Shown: positions 1 through 6,353 of the stretch, in pieces
Layout of the letters: each line of letters begins with the position of its first letter
How positions within the stretch are numbered: the stretch's first letter is position 1
Assembly (NCBI GenBank): GCA_964579325.1
Contig: CAZOHN010000098.1
Location: forward strand, 1-13,289
Direction: 5' to 3'
Length of the DNA: 13,289 bases
From: CAZOHN01 sp964579325
Lineage (GTDB): Bacteria > Pseudomonadota > Alphaproteobacteria > Rhodobacterales > Rhodobacteraceae
The notes under the pieces: model-generated
Databases searched by the model: none
Told to the model about the DNA's origin: nothing
Seen by the model: the letters and a program-made list of their open reading frames with translations, nothing else
Translations under genes and position numbers: made by a program

Positions 1-290
<290 letters not shown>

Positions 291-317
291 TCGCCCGTGT
301 CTCCATCACCACAGGGC

Positions 318-337
318 GGGCCGTTTCCCTTCGGCCC
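318..337. repeat. Inverted repeat in the yibQ-like/trpG divergent region
   Basis: GGGCCG (318-323) and CGGCCC (332-337) form a perfect 6-bp inverted repeat around an 8-base loop. It directly abuts a TTGACC that could be the -35 of the trpG operon. It also lies in the expected leader of the minus-strand gene, so it could be an operator or an RNA hairpin. No run of T follows on either strand, so it does not look like a standard intrinsic terminator. Confidence 0.45.
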
Positions 338-369
338 TTGACCCTGCTTCGCTGCTCAGCCCACATATA
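338..369 (+). promoter_or_regulatory. Candidate promoter for trpGDC-moaC-moeA
   Basis: TTGACC at 338-343 is a good -35 match. The only AT-rich stretch downstream is around 363-369 (ACATATA), which gives a spacer of about 19-20 bases and a poor -10. It is offered because trpG is the first gene of the plus-strand cluster and needs a promoter here. The exact -10 cannot be fixed by eye. Confidence 0.3.
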
Positions 370-392
370 CCCCGACCGAAGGCGGGGTTCAC
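364..392 (-). promoter_or_regulatory. Candidate promoter for the minus-strand membrane protein gene
   Basis: On the minus strand GTGAAC (387-392) and TATATG (364-369) are separated by 17 bases. The -10 matches four of six consensus bases and the -35 three of six. The spacer coincides with an inverted repeat (369-388), so a protein bound there could block both divergent promoters. The -10 is about 74 bases from the ATG, leaving room for a leader that contains the hairpin at 318-337. Confidence 0.33.
369..388. repeat. Second inverted repeat in the divergent region
   Basis: ACCCCG (369-374) and CGGGGT (383-388) form a perfect 6-bp inverted repeat with an 8-base loop, the same 6+8+6 geometry as the repeat at 318-337. 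It lies upstream of trpG and within the spacer of the candidate minus-strand promoter. A third, looser pair, GGTTC (386-390) and GAACC (404-408), overlaps its right arm. The function is unknown: operator, trpG leader structure, or chance in GC-rich DNA. Confidence 0.4.
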
Positions 393-416
393 CCCCCTAA
401 GTGGAACCGGACCCCG

Positions 417-998
417 ATGCTGCTTCTCATCGACAACTACGACAGCTTCACCTTCAATCTCGTCCACTATCTGGGCGAACTTGGCGCCGAAATCGTCGTG
501 AAGCGCAACGATGCGCTCGACGTACAGGAAGCGATGGCGATGCGACCCTCGGGGATCGTGCTTTCGCCCGGCCCCTGTGACCCCGCGCAAGCGGGAATCT
601 GCCTGTCCTTGACCACCGCTGCCGCCGAAACCGGAATACCTCTCTTCGGCGTCTGCCTCGGACACCAGACCATCGGCGAGGCCTTCGGAGGCCGGATCGT
701 CCGGGCGCGCGAGATCGTCCACGGCAAGACCTGGCCGATCCATCATGCAGGCAAGGGCGTCTTCGCCGGCCTTCCCTCGCCACTGACCGCCACCCGCTAC
801 CACTCGCTCACCATCGCGCCGGAAAGCCTGCCCGACTGCCTCGAGATGACCGCCTGGGCCGAAGACGGCACGATCATGGGCGTGCGGCACAAGGCGCTGC
901 CGATCGAAGGCGTACAGTTCCACCCCGAGAGCATCGCATCCGAACACGGCCATGACATGCTGCGCACCTTCCTTGCGACCGTGAAGGAAGCTGCATGA
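417..998 (+). CDS. trpG: Anthranilate synthase component II (glutamine amidotransferase)
   Basis: This cytoplasmic class I glutamine amidotransferase hydrolyses glutamine and passes ammonia to TrpE, which converts chorismate to anthranilate, the first committed step of tryptophan synthesis. The 193 residues are normal for the family. The start MLLLIDNYDSFTFNLV is the family signature. SPGP at 50-53 contributes to the oxyanion region. The triad is Cys80 (in GVCLGHQ), His169 and Glu171 (in QFHPES). ATG at 417 is the only sensible start in this frame; the Shine-Dalgarno is weak (CCGGA). The stop overlaps the trpD start as ATGA, implying translational coupling. No trpE is in the window. TrpG cannot be told from the folate enzyme PabA by sequence alone, and one subunit may serve both, but its place before trpD and trpC supports TrpG. 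Confidence 0.95.
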   Translation: MLLLIDNYDSFTFNLVHYLGELGAEIVVKRNDALDVQEAMAMRPSGIVLSPGPCDPAQAGICLSLTTAAAETGIPLFGVCLGHQTIGEAFGGRIVRAREIVHGKTWPIHHAGKGVFAGLPSPLTATRYHSLTIAPESLPDCLEMTAWAEDGTIMGVRHKALPIEGVQFHPESIASEHGHDMLRTFLATVKEAA

Positions 999-2017
999 GC
1001 GATGCGCTGAAACCACTGATCGGCGTGGCAGCCGACAGGCCGCTCACCCGCGCCGAGGCCGAGCGGGCCTTCGAGATCCTGTTCGAAGGCGAGGCCACGC
1101 CGAGCCAGATCGGCGGGCTCCTGATGGCGTTGCGCACGCGCGGCGAGACGGTCGAGGAATACGCTGCCGCCGCTGCCGTCATGCGCGCCAAGTCCCGCCC
1201 GGTGAAGGCGCCCGCAGGCGCGATTGACATCGTCGGCACCGGGGGGGATGGCAAGGGCACGCTCAATATCTCGACTGCGGCGGCCTTTGTCGTGGCAGGC
1301 GCAGGTGTGCCCGTGGCGAAGCACGGCAACCGCAACCTGTCGTCGAAGTCGGGAGCGGCCGACGCGCTGACGCAGATGGGCATAAAGGTCATGGTCGGGC
1401 CGGCGGTGGTCGAGGAGGCGCTGAAGGAGGCCGGCATCGGCTTCATGATGGCGCCGATGCACCACCCCGCCATTGCCCATGTCATGCCGACCCGGGCCGA
1501 ACTTGGCACCCGCACCATCTTCAACATCCTCGGACCTCTGACGAACCCGGCTGGCGTGAAGCGGCAACTGACCGGGGCTTTCTCGGCAAAGCTCATCCGG
1601 CCGATGGCCGAGACGCTGGCAGCGCTGGGGTCGGAAGCGGCGTGGATCGTGCATGGCGCCGATGGCACCGACGAGATTTCCATAGCGGGGCTGACGCATG
1701 TGGCCGAATTGAAGGACGGCACCGTGACCGAGCGCGAAATGCACCCGGAGGACGCCGGCCTGCCCACGCATCCGTTCGAGGCTATCCTCGGCGGGACGCC
1801 CGAGGAGAACGGTGCGGCGTTCCGGGCGCTTCTCGGCGGCACGCCGGGCGCCTATCGCGACGCGGTGCTGCTCAACGCCGCCGCGGCGCTGGTGATCGCG
1901 GGTCGCGCTGCAAGTCTTCCCGAAGGCGTCAGCCTTGCGCGCGAGAGCATCGACAGCGGCGCGGCGAAAGCCAAGGTGGAAGCTCTGGCGCGGATCACGC
2001 AAGCGGCGCAATCCTGA
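995..2017 (+). CDS. trpD: Anthranilate phosphoribosyltransferase
   Basis: It transfers the phosphoribosyl group of PRPP to anthranilate, giving N-(5-phosphoribosyl)anthranilate, the second step of tryptophan synthesis. The 340 residues are typical. An N-terminal helical domain (about 1-70) precedes the nucleoside phosphorylase-like domain. The PRPP/Mg-binding glycine loop GTGGDG is at 81-86, KHGNR at 109-113 with SSKSGAAD following, RAELGTRTIFNILGPLTNP spans about 167-185, and the acidic GADGTDEISI motif is near 221-230. The ATG overlaps the trpG stop by four bases, so the start is secure. Unlike the rest of the cluster it does not abut the next gene: 107 bases separate it from trpC. Confidence 0.97.
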   Translation: MSDALKPLIGVAADRPLTRAEAERAFEILFEGEATPSQIGGLLMALRTRGETVEEYAAAAAVMRAKSRPVKAPAGAIDIVGTGGDGKGTLNISTAAAFVVAGAGVPVAKHGNRNLSSKSGAADALTQMGIKVMVGPAVVEEALKEAGIGFMMAPMHHPAIAHVMPTRAELGTRTIFNILGPLTNPAGVKRQLTGAFSAKLIRPMAETLAALGSEAAWIVHGADGTDEISIAGLTHVAELKDGTVTEREMHPEDAGLPTHPFEAILGGTPEENGAAFRALLGGTPGAYRDAVLLNAAAALVIAGRAASLPEGVSLARESIDSGAAKAKVEALARITQAAQS

Positions 2018-2124
2018 CCTTGCTGCCGTCGGCCACCGGCTGGCTCAGCCGAAGCCGCCAAGGCGAGGACGAACAGGCACGGTGGGAACCTTGCAATCGC
2101 AATCTGCGTGGCTAAGGAGAGGCC
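2018..2124 (+). other. trpD-trpC intercistronic spacer with hairpin
   Basis: This is the only long gap in an otherwise overlapping operon. It holds a perfect inverted repeat, CGGCTG-GCT-CAGCCG (2037-2051), and a wider alternative pairing, TCGGC (2029-2033) with GCCGA (2048-2052). No U-tract follows, so it is unlikely to terminate transcription. A strong AAGGAG Shine-Dalgarno (about 2115-2120) serves trpC. The hairpin might be a processing or stability element. I see no convincing promoter or small gene here. Confidence 0.4.
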
Positions 2125-2931
2125 ATGGACATTCTCGACAAGATCAAGGCCTACAAGCTGGAGGAGGTCGCCGCGCGAAAGGCCGCCCGGCCGCTGTCCG
2201 CTCTCGAAGACGCCGCGCGCTCGGCCCCCGCTCCACGCGGCTTCTCGGCGGCGCTCGCGCGGGCTTCGGCCAGCGGATACGGGCTGATCGCCGAGATCAA
2301 GAAGGCCTCACCTTCGAAGGGGCTGATCCGGGCCGACTTCGACCCTCCCGCCCTCGCCCGTGCCTATGCCGAGGGCGGCGCGACCTGCCTGTCGGTGCTG
2401 ACCGACGCCCCCTCGTTCCAGGGTGCCGACGCCTACCTGACGGCCGCACGCGAGGCCGTGACCCTACCCGCCCTGCGCAAGGACTTCCTCTACGATCCTT
2501 GGCAAGTCACCGAAGCGCGTGCGCTTCATGCCGACTGCATCCTGATCATCATGGCTTCGGTCTCCGACGGGCAGGCGGCCGAGCTGGAGGCAGCGGCCCT
2601 GGACTGGGGGATGGACGCATTGGTCGAAGTCCACGACGAGGTGGAACTCGACCGGGCGCTTTCCCTGAAGTCTCAGCTGATCGGGGTGAACAACCGTAAT
2701 CTCAAGACGTTCGAGGTCACGCTCGACACCACCCGCCGCCTCGCGCCGCGCATTCCCGCAGGCCGACGACTGGTCTGCGAGAGCGGCCTTTTCACGCCTG
2801 CCGATCTTGCCGCGATGGCGGCAGTCGGCGCGCGATGTTTCCTGATCGGGGAAAGCCTGATGCGGCAATCCGACGTGGCTGCGGCGACGCGCGCGGTACT
2901 CGCCGATCCGGTTCCTGGGGAGATCACCTGA
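2125..2931 (+). CDS. trpC: Indole-3-glycerol phosphate synthase
   Basis: A TIM-barrel enzyme that cyclises and decarboxylates 1-(o-carboxyphenylamino)-1-deoxyribulose 5-phosphate to indole-3-glycerol phosphate. It is the monofunctional form at 268 residues, with no fused TrpF domain. Visible family signatures: EIKKASPSKG at 57-66, LRKDF with the catalytic Lys119, VEVHDE with Glu168, GVNNRNL at 187-193, and ESG at 219-221 before the phosphate-binding GESLM near 242-246. The ATG is preceded by a good AAGGAG Shine-Dalgarno. The stop overlaps the moaC start as TGATG. trpF, trpB and trpA are not in the window, so the pathway must be completed from elsewhere in the genome. Confidence 0.97.
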   Translation: MDILDKIKAYKLEEVAARKAARPLSALEDAARSAPAPRGFSAALARASASGYGLIAEIKKASPSKGLIRADFDPPALARAYAEGGATCLSVLTDAPSFQGADAYLTAAREAVTLPALRKDFLYDPWQVTEARALHADCILIIMASVSDGQAAELEAAALDWGMDALVEVHDEVELDRALSLKSQLIGVNNRNLKTFEVTLDTTRRLAPRIPAGRRLVCESGLFTPADLAAMAAVGARCFLIGESLMRQSDVAAATRAVLADPVPGEIT

Positions 2932-3407
2932 TGCCGAAGCTCACCCACTTCGACGCGGGCGGACAGGCGCACATGGTCGATGTGTCGGAGAAGGCGGTGA
3001 CCGACCGCATCGCCACGGCGCGCGGCACGGTGCGTATGGCTGCCGCGACGCTGGCGCTAGTGATCGAGGGCAAGGCTGGCAAGGGCGATGTGCTGGGTGT
3101 GGCGCGTCTGGCGGGGATCATGGGGGCAAAGCGGACATCCGAATTGATCCCGCTCTGCCACCCGCTACCGATCACCAAGGTCGCCCTCGACCTTACACCG
3201 GACGAGAGCATTCCGGGCGTGCAGATCGAGGCAACGGTGAGGACCACCGGGCAGACCGGGGTCGAGATGGAGGCTCTGACGGCCGTCACGGTCGCGGCAC
3301 TCACGGTCTACGACATGCTCAAGGCCGCCGACCGGGCCATGGTGATAGAGGCCGTGCGCGTGGTTCTGAAGGACGGCGGCAAGTCCGGCCGCTACGAGAC
3401 CAACTGA
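2931..3407 (+). CDS. moaC: Cyclic pyranopterin monophosphate synthase (molybdenum cofactor synthesis)
   Basis: It acts in the first stage of molybdenum cofactor synthesis, converting the MoaA product 3',8-cyclo-7,8-dihydroguanosine triphosphate to cyclic pyranopterin monophosphate. The 158 residues match the family. Motifs in order: MVDVSEKAVT (15-24), GAKRTSELIPLCHPLP (65-80, with Lys67 and His77), GVEMEAL (110-116), DMLKA (128-132, with Asp128 and Lys131) and LKDGGKSG (146-153, with Lys147). The usual DMCKA is DMLKA here, a mild variation outside the charged residues. The ATG overlaps the trpC stop by one base (TGATG) with GGGGAG upstream; the frame is open further 5' but that lies inside trpC. 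It is coupled to moeA by another TGATG. MoaA is not in the window. Confidence 0.96.
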   Translation: MPKLTHFDAGGQAHMVDVSEKAVTDRIATARGTVRMAAATLALVIEGKAGKGDVLGVARLAGIMGAKRTSELIPLCHPLPITKVALDLTPDESIPGVQIEATVRTTGQTGVEMEALTAVTVAALTVYDMLKAADRAMVIEAVRVVLKDGGKSGRYETN

Positions 3408-4579
3408 TGATCCCGGTGCAGGAGGCCATCGCCAGGGCCCTCGCGCAGGCACTTCCAATCGGGACAGAGACGGTCCGCCTTGCCGAAGCCGCCGGTCGGA
3501 TACTGGCGGAAGACGCTGTCGCTACCCGTGCACAACCGCCGTTCCCCGCCTCGGCGATGGACGGCTACGCCATGGCGACCGGGGGGCTGGTTCCCGGCGC
3601 AACCTACCGGGTGGTCGGCGAGGCCGCCGCAGGACGCAGCTATGCGGGAGAAGTCAGGCTGGGCGAGGCAGTCCGCATCTTCACCGGCGCTCCGCTCCCC
3701 TTGGGAGCGGGCATCGTGGTGATCCAGGAGGATGTGACGCGGGAGGGTGACACAATCACCCTGCTCCCGACGCTCGGACCGGAAGGCAACGTCCGCCCCG
3801 CCGGGTCCGACTTCGCCCCCGGGTTCCGCCTTGCCGCACCGCGTGTCCTTTCCGCCGCAGACGTTGCGCTCCTGGCGGCGATGAACCTTCCCTCCGTGCG
3901 TGTGGCCCGTCGACCGGACGTGGCGCTCTTGCCGACCGGCGACGAACTGGTGATGCCCGGCGAGGCCCCAGGGCTCGATCAGATCGTCGCATCGAACGTC
4001 TTCGGGCTGAAAGCCATGGCCGAGACCACAGGCGCGCGGGCCCGGCTGCTGCCAGTTGCGCGGGACCGCGAAGACCTGCTTCAGGCGGCCTTCCAGCTCG
4101 CCGGGAGCGCGGACCTCGTGGTAACGATTGGCGGTGCCTCTGTCGGTGACCACGACCTCGTGGCCGGCGTCGCGGCACGGCTGGGATTTGACATGGCGTT
4201 CCACAAAGTTGCGATGCGGCCGGGCAAACCCCTGATGCTGGGCAGAAGCGACAGGCAGATCCTGCTGGGACTGCCCGGCAACCCGGTCTCGGCTCTGGTC
4301 TGCGGCCAGCTCTTCATGGCGCCGATGCTGAAGGCAATGCAGGGCCATCCCGAACCCCAGCCCGCGCGCGGAAAGGCGCGCCTTGGCGAAGCTCTGGGAA
4401 AGAACGGCCCACGCGAGCACTACATGCGATCGAGGCTGGAAGGAGAAACCATTACTCCCTACTCCGACCAGGACTCATCTCTCCTGTCGGTTCTTGCCGA
4501 AGCAAATGCCCTGCTGATCCGTGCCCCGCATGAGCCACCGCTCGCGGCAGGCACCGAGGTGCCCTACATCCCCTTGTGA
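3407..4579 (+). CDS. moeA: Molybdopterin molybdenumtransferase
   Basis: MoeA inserts molybdate into adenylated molybdopterin, releasing AMP and yielding molybdenum cofactor. The 390 residues are close to the usual ~400. Seen in order: PPFPASAMDGYAM (44-56) with the conserved Asp of DGYA, RIFTGAPLP (90-98), the MogA-like domain with LLPTGDELV (174-182), ASNVFGLKAM (195-204), TIGGASVGDHD (240-250), FHKVAMRPGKP (265-275) and GLPGNPVSALV (288-298), then a C-terminal beta domain (about 315-390). The ATG overlaps the moaC stop (TGATG), indicating coupled translation. It ends the plus-strand operon; lexA downstream has its own promoter starting 13 bases after the stop. Confidence 0.96.
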   Translation: MIPVQEAIARALAQALPIGTETVRLAEAAGRILAEDAVATRAQPPFPASAMDGYAMATGGLVPGATYRVVGEAAAGRSYAGEVRLGEAVRIFTGAPLPLGAGIVVIQEDVTREGDTITLLPTLGPEGNVRPAGSDFAPGFRLAAPRVLSAADVALLAAMNLPSVRVARRPDVALLPTGDELVMPGEAPGLDQIVASNVFGLKAMAETTGARARLLPVARDREDLLQAAFQLAGSADLVVTIGGASVGDHDLVAGVAARLGFDMAFHKVAMRPGKPLMLGRSDRQILLGLPGNPVSALVCGQLFMAPMLKAMQGHPEPQPARGKARLGEALGKNGPREHYMRSRLEGETITPYSDQDSSLLSVLAEANALLIRAPHEPPLAAGTEVPYIPL

Positions 4580-4591
4580 TTCGCACCGGCG

Positions 4592-4620
4592 TTGACACAA
4601 AAGGTGAACAGGGGTAGAAC
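4592..4620 (+). promoter_or_regulatory. lexA promoter
   Basis: A perfect -35 TTGACA (4592-4597), a 17-base spacer and a -10 TAGAAC (4615-4620, four of six) form a strong sigma-70-type promoter. Transcription would begin near 4627, giving a leader of about 27 bases before the lexA ATG at 4654. The SOS box covers the spacer and -10, so bound LexA would block RNA polymerase. Confidence 0.82.
4606..4620 (+). promoter_or_regulatory. LexA operator (SOS box), alphaproteobacterial GAAC-N7-GAAC type
   Basis: GAAC (4606-4609), seven bases, GAAC (4617-4620). This is the reverse complement of GTTC-N7-GTTC, the direct-repeat SOS box known for Rhodobacter and other alphaproteobacteria. The second half-site is inside the -10 hexamer TAGAAC. 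An exact match is expected less than once by chance in a window this size, and this one sits on the lexA promoter, so LexA autorepression relieved by RecA after DNA damage is very likely. Confidence 0.88.
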
Positions 4621-4653
4621 CTTTTGAAACGCCGTGCAGACCGGGAGGGGCAC

Positions 4654-5355
4654 ATGCTCACACGGAAGCAACTCGATCTCCTCGACTTCATTCACCGCCG
4701 GGTACAACGCGACGGCGTGCCTCCCTCCTTTGACGAGATGAAGGAAGCGCTCGATCTGCGGTCGAAGTCGGGCATCCACCGTCTGATCACCGCGCTCGAG
4801 GAGCGGGGATTCATCCGGCGGCTGGCGCATCGCGCGCGGGCGATCGAGATCGTCAAGCTGCCCGAAGCGATGGAGCGGCCCGGCTTCACCCCACGCGTGA
4901 TCGAGGGCGACCGGCCTGCCGATCCGCCGCCGCGGCCAGCACGGGCGCGCGAGGTCACGCCGGTGGACGCGGTGGAGATCGACGTGATGGGCCGGATCGC
5001 GGCGGGCACGCCGATCGAAGCGATCAGCGAGGTTTCGCACACGGTGGCGGTTCCCGGCTCGATGCTCACCGGGTCAGCGCACCACTATGCCCTTGAAGTA
5101 AGGGGCGATTCCATGATCGAAGCGGGGATCAACGATGGCGACATCGTAGTTATCCGCGAGAGCGAGACGGCCGAGAATGGCGATATCGTCGTGGCCCTCG
5201 TGGAAGGTCACGAAGCGACGCTCAAGCGCTTCCGGCGCCGCGGCGACATGATCGCCCTCGAGGCCGCGAACTCGGCCTACGAGACGCGGATGCTGCGGGC
5301 AGATCAGGTCCGGGTACAGGGCAAACTCGTGGGGCTGATCCGCAGCTACTTCTGA
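4654..5355 (+). CDS. lexA: SOS response repressor and self-cleaving protease LexA
   Basis: LexA represses DNA-damage genes; RecA filaments on single-stranded DNA trigger its self-cleavage. The 233 residues match alphaproteobacterial LexA, longer than the 202 of E. coli because of the linker. An N-terminal winged helix-turn-helix (1-70, with PPSFDEMKEALDLRSKSGIHR) binds DNA. A Pro/Arg-rich linker (75-105) follows, then the S24 peptidase domain. The cleavage site is Ala117-Gly118 (in GRIAAGTP), and the catalytic dyad is Ser153 (in RGDSM) and Lys191 (in ATLKR). A TTG at 4624 in the same frame would precede the predicted transcription start, so the ATG with upstream GGGAGGGG is chosen. No other SOS gene follows; the next genes are convergent. 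Confidence 0.97.
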   Translation: MLTRKQLDLLDFIHRRVQRDGVPPSFDEMKEALDLRSKSGIHRLITALEERGFIRRLAHRARAIEIVKLPEAMERPGFTPRVIEGDRPADPPPRPARAREVTPVDAVEIDVMGRIAAGTPIEAISEVSHTVAVPGSMLTGSAHHYALEVRGDSMIEAGINDGDIVVIRESETAENGDIVVALVEGHEATLKRFRRRGDMIALEAANSAYETRMLRADQVRVQGKLVGLIRSYF

Positions 5356-5431
5356 ACATTTGCCCGGCATGGCAGCCGGTGCGGACCGGATCGTAGTCGT
5401 CGGCACTTCGTCGTCTTGTTCTGGCGGAGCC

Positions 5432-5450
5432 GCGCACGGACGGTGTGCGC
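5432..5450. repeat. Hairpin between convergent lexA and scpB operon, possible transcription end
   Basis: GCGCAC (5432-5437) and GTGCGC (5445-5450) form a perfect 6-bp stem with a 7-base loop in the short convergent spacer (5356-5468). A weaker pair CCGGC/GCCGG is at 5364-5379. Neither has a U-tract on either strand, so termination, if it occurs here, may be Rho-dependent or bidirectional. Position is the main support. Confidence 0.35.
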
Positions 5451-5468
5451 CGACATGGCTGAGGGACG

Positions 5469-5696
5469 TCAGAATTTCCCCATCCGTCGGGTCAGCTTCG
5501 CCGCCTGTCGGGCACGTTTCGTGGTCTCTCTCGCGCGCTTGAGTTCGGCCCGTTCGGCGGGGCTGAGGTCGGCTTGCGCCTTGCCGGATCCCTTGCCGGC
5601 ACCCGTCACTTTCCCGATCCCGGCGTTGATGCCCCTGTTCACCGCGCGGTTGAACAGCAACCGGCCGATCCGTTCGATCATCCGCCCAAGGTCCAT
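5469..5696 (-). CDS. Small basic protein of unknown function, last gene of the scp operon
   Basis: I do not recognise a named family. The 75-residue product begins MDLGRMIERIGRLLFNRAVN, a possibly amphipathic helix, followed by a glycine/lysine-rich stretch (about 23-40, GIGKVTGAGKGSGK) and a strongly basic helical C-terminus (about 44-75, SPAERAELKRARETTKRARQAAKLTRRMGKF). There is no signal peptide, cysteine or clear membrane segment. The ATG lies six bases after the scpB stop, and the end of scpB supplies GAGGAG as Shine-Dalgarno, so expression with scpB is likely. The charge suggests binding to nucleic acid or an acidic surface, but that is speculation. From memory, tatA often sits near this position in relatives; this protein lacks the TatA hydrophobic helix. 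Confidence 0.75.
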   Translation of the reverse strand: MDLGRMIERIGRLLFNRAVNRGINAGIGKVTGAGKGSGKAQADLSPAERAELKRARETTKRARQAAKLTRRMGKF

Positions 5697-5702
5697 CGCG
5701 AC

Positions 5703-6353
5703 CTACTCCTCGAACATTTCGGCCTGACCGGCCGGATGGTCGTCGTCCTCGTCCGATGGCACTGGCTCGGTACCCGGCGGCAGGCGATTGTCAAGGAGCC
5801 CCGCGGCCCGCAGTTCCTTCAGGCCCGGAAGGTCTCGCGCGCTCTCCAAGCCGAAATGATCGAGGAACTCCTCGGTGACGACGAAGGTCACCGGTCGGCC
5901 CGGCGTCATCTTGCGCCGCCCGAACCGGACCCAACCCATCTCGATCAGTTGGTCGACAGTGCCACGGCTGACCGAAACACCGCGGATCTCCTCGATCTCG
6001 GCACGGGTGACGGGTTGATGATAGGCGACGATTGCCAGTGTCTCGATTGCGGCTCGGGACAGCTTGCGGGTCTCGACTGTTTCCTTGCGCATCAGGAATC
6101 CGAGGTCGGGTGCCGTGCGCATGGCCCAGGCATCGCCCACCTTCACGAGGGTGACCCCCCGCCCTTCGTAGCGCCGCCGCAGATGCTGGAGCGCCTCGGC
6201 AGGGTCGGACCCGTGCGGCATCCGCGCCGACAGCTCGGCAATTGTCACGGGTTCCGCCGTGGCGAACAGGATGGCCTCGGCCATGCGCTCCTGCTCGCCC
6301 ATCGGCGGGGCGGCGAAAAGCGTGGGCGTGTCATCGTCGGTCGCGGTCGTCAC
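5703..6353 (-). CDS. scpB: Segregation and condensation protein B
   Basis: ScpB dimers bind the kleisin ScpA in the SMC-ScpA-ScpB condensin complex that compacts and separates chromosomes. The product is 216 residues starting at GTG, which overlaps the scpA stop as GTGA. The frame is open upstream but that is inside scpA. Two winged-helix domains are apparent: about 20-90 (MGEQERMAEAILFATAEPVT...) and 95-175, the latter with the family signature LSRAAIETLAIVAYHQPVTR (98-117), AEIEEIRGVSVSRGTVDQL and KMTPGRPVTF...EEFLDHFGL. The tail from about 199 is acidic and probably disordered. An ATG at codon 18 is a possible alternative start. Confidence 0.94.
   Translation of the reverse strand: MTTATDDDTPTLFAAPPMGEQERMAEAILFATAEPVTIAELSARMPHGSDPAEALQHLRRRYEGRGVTLVKVGDAWAMRTAPDLGFLMRKETVETRKLSRAAIETLAIVAYHQPVTRAEIEEIRGVSVSRGTVDQLIEMGWVRFGRRKMTPGRPVTFVVTEEFLDHFGLESARDLPGLKELRAAGLLDNRLPPGTEPVPSDEDDDHPAGQAEMFEE

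Noticed and set aside
797..2011. Long antisense frames over real genes (also 3392-4420, 6404-7315 and 9613-10755)
   Set aside because: Long open frames opposite genes are expected with GC-rich third positions; each covers a gene with full family motifs and has Arg/His-rich nonsense composition.
2835..2930. Upstream extension of moaC inside trpC
   Set aside because: MoaC homology starts at the ATG at 2931, which overlaps the trpC stop and has a GGGGAG before it.
4624..4653. TTG start giving a ten-residue longer LexA
   Set aside because: The TTG lies upstream of the predicted transcription start, and family LexA proteins begin MLT(R/K)KQL, matching the ATG at 4654.
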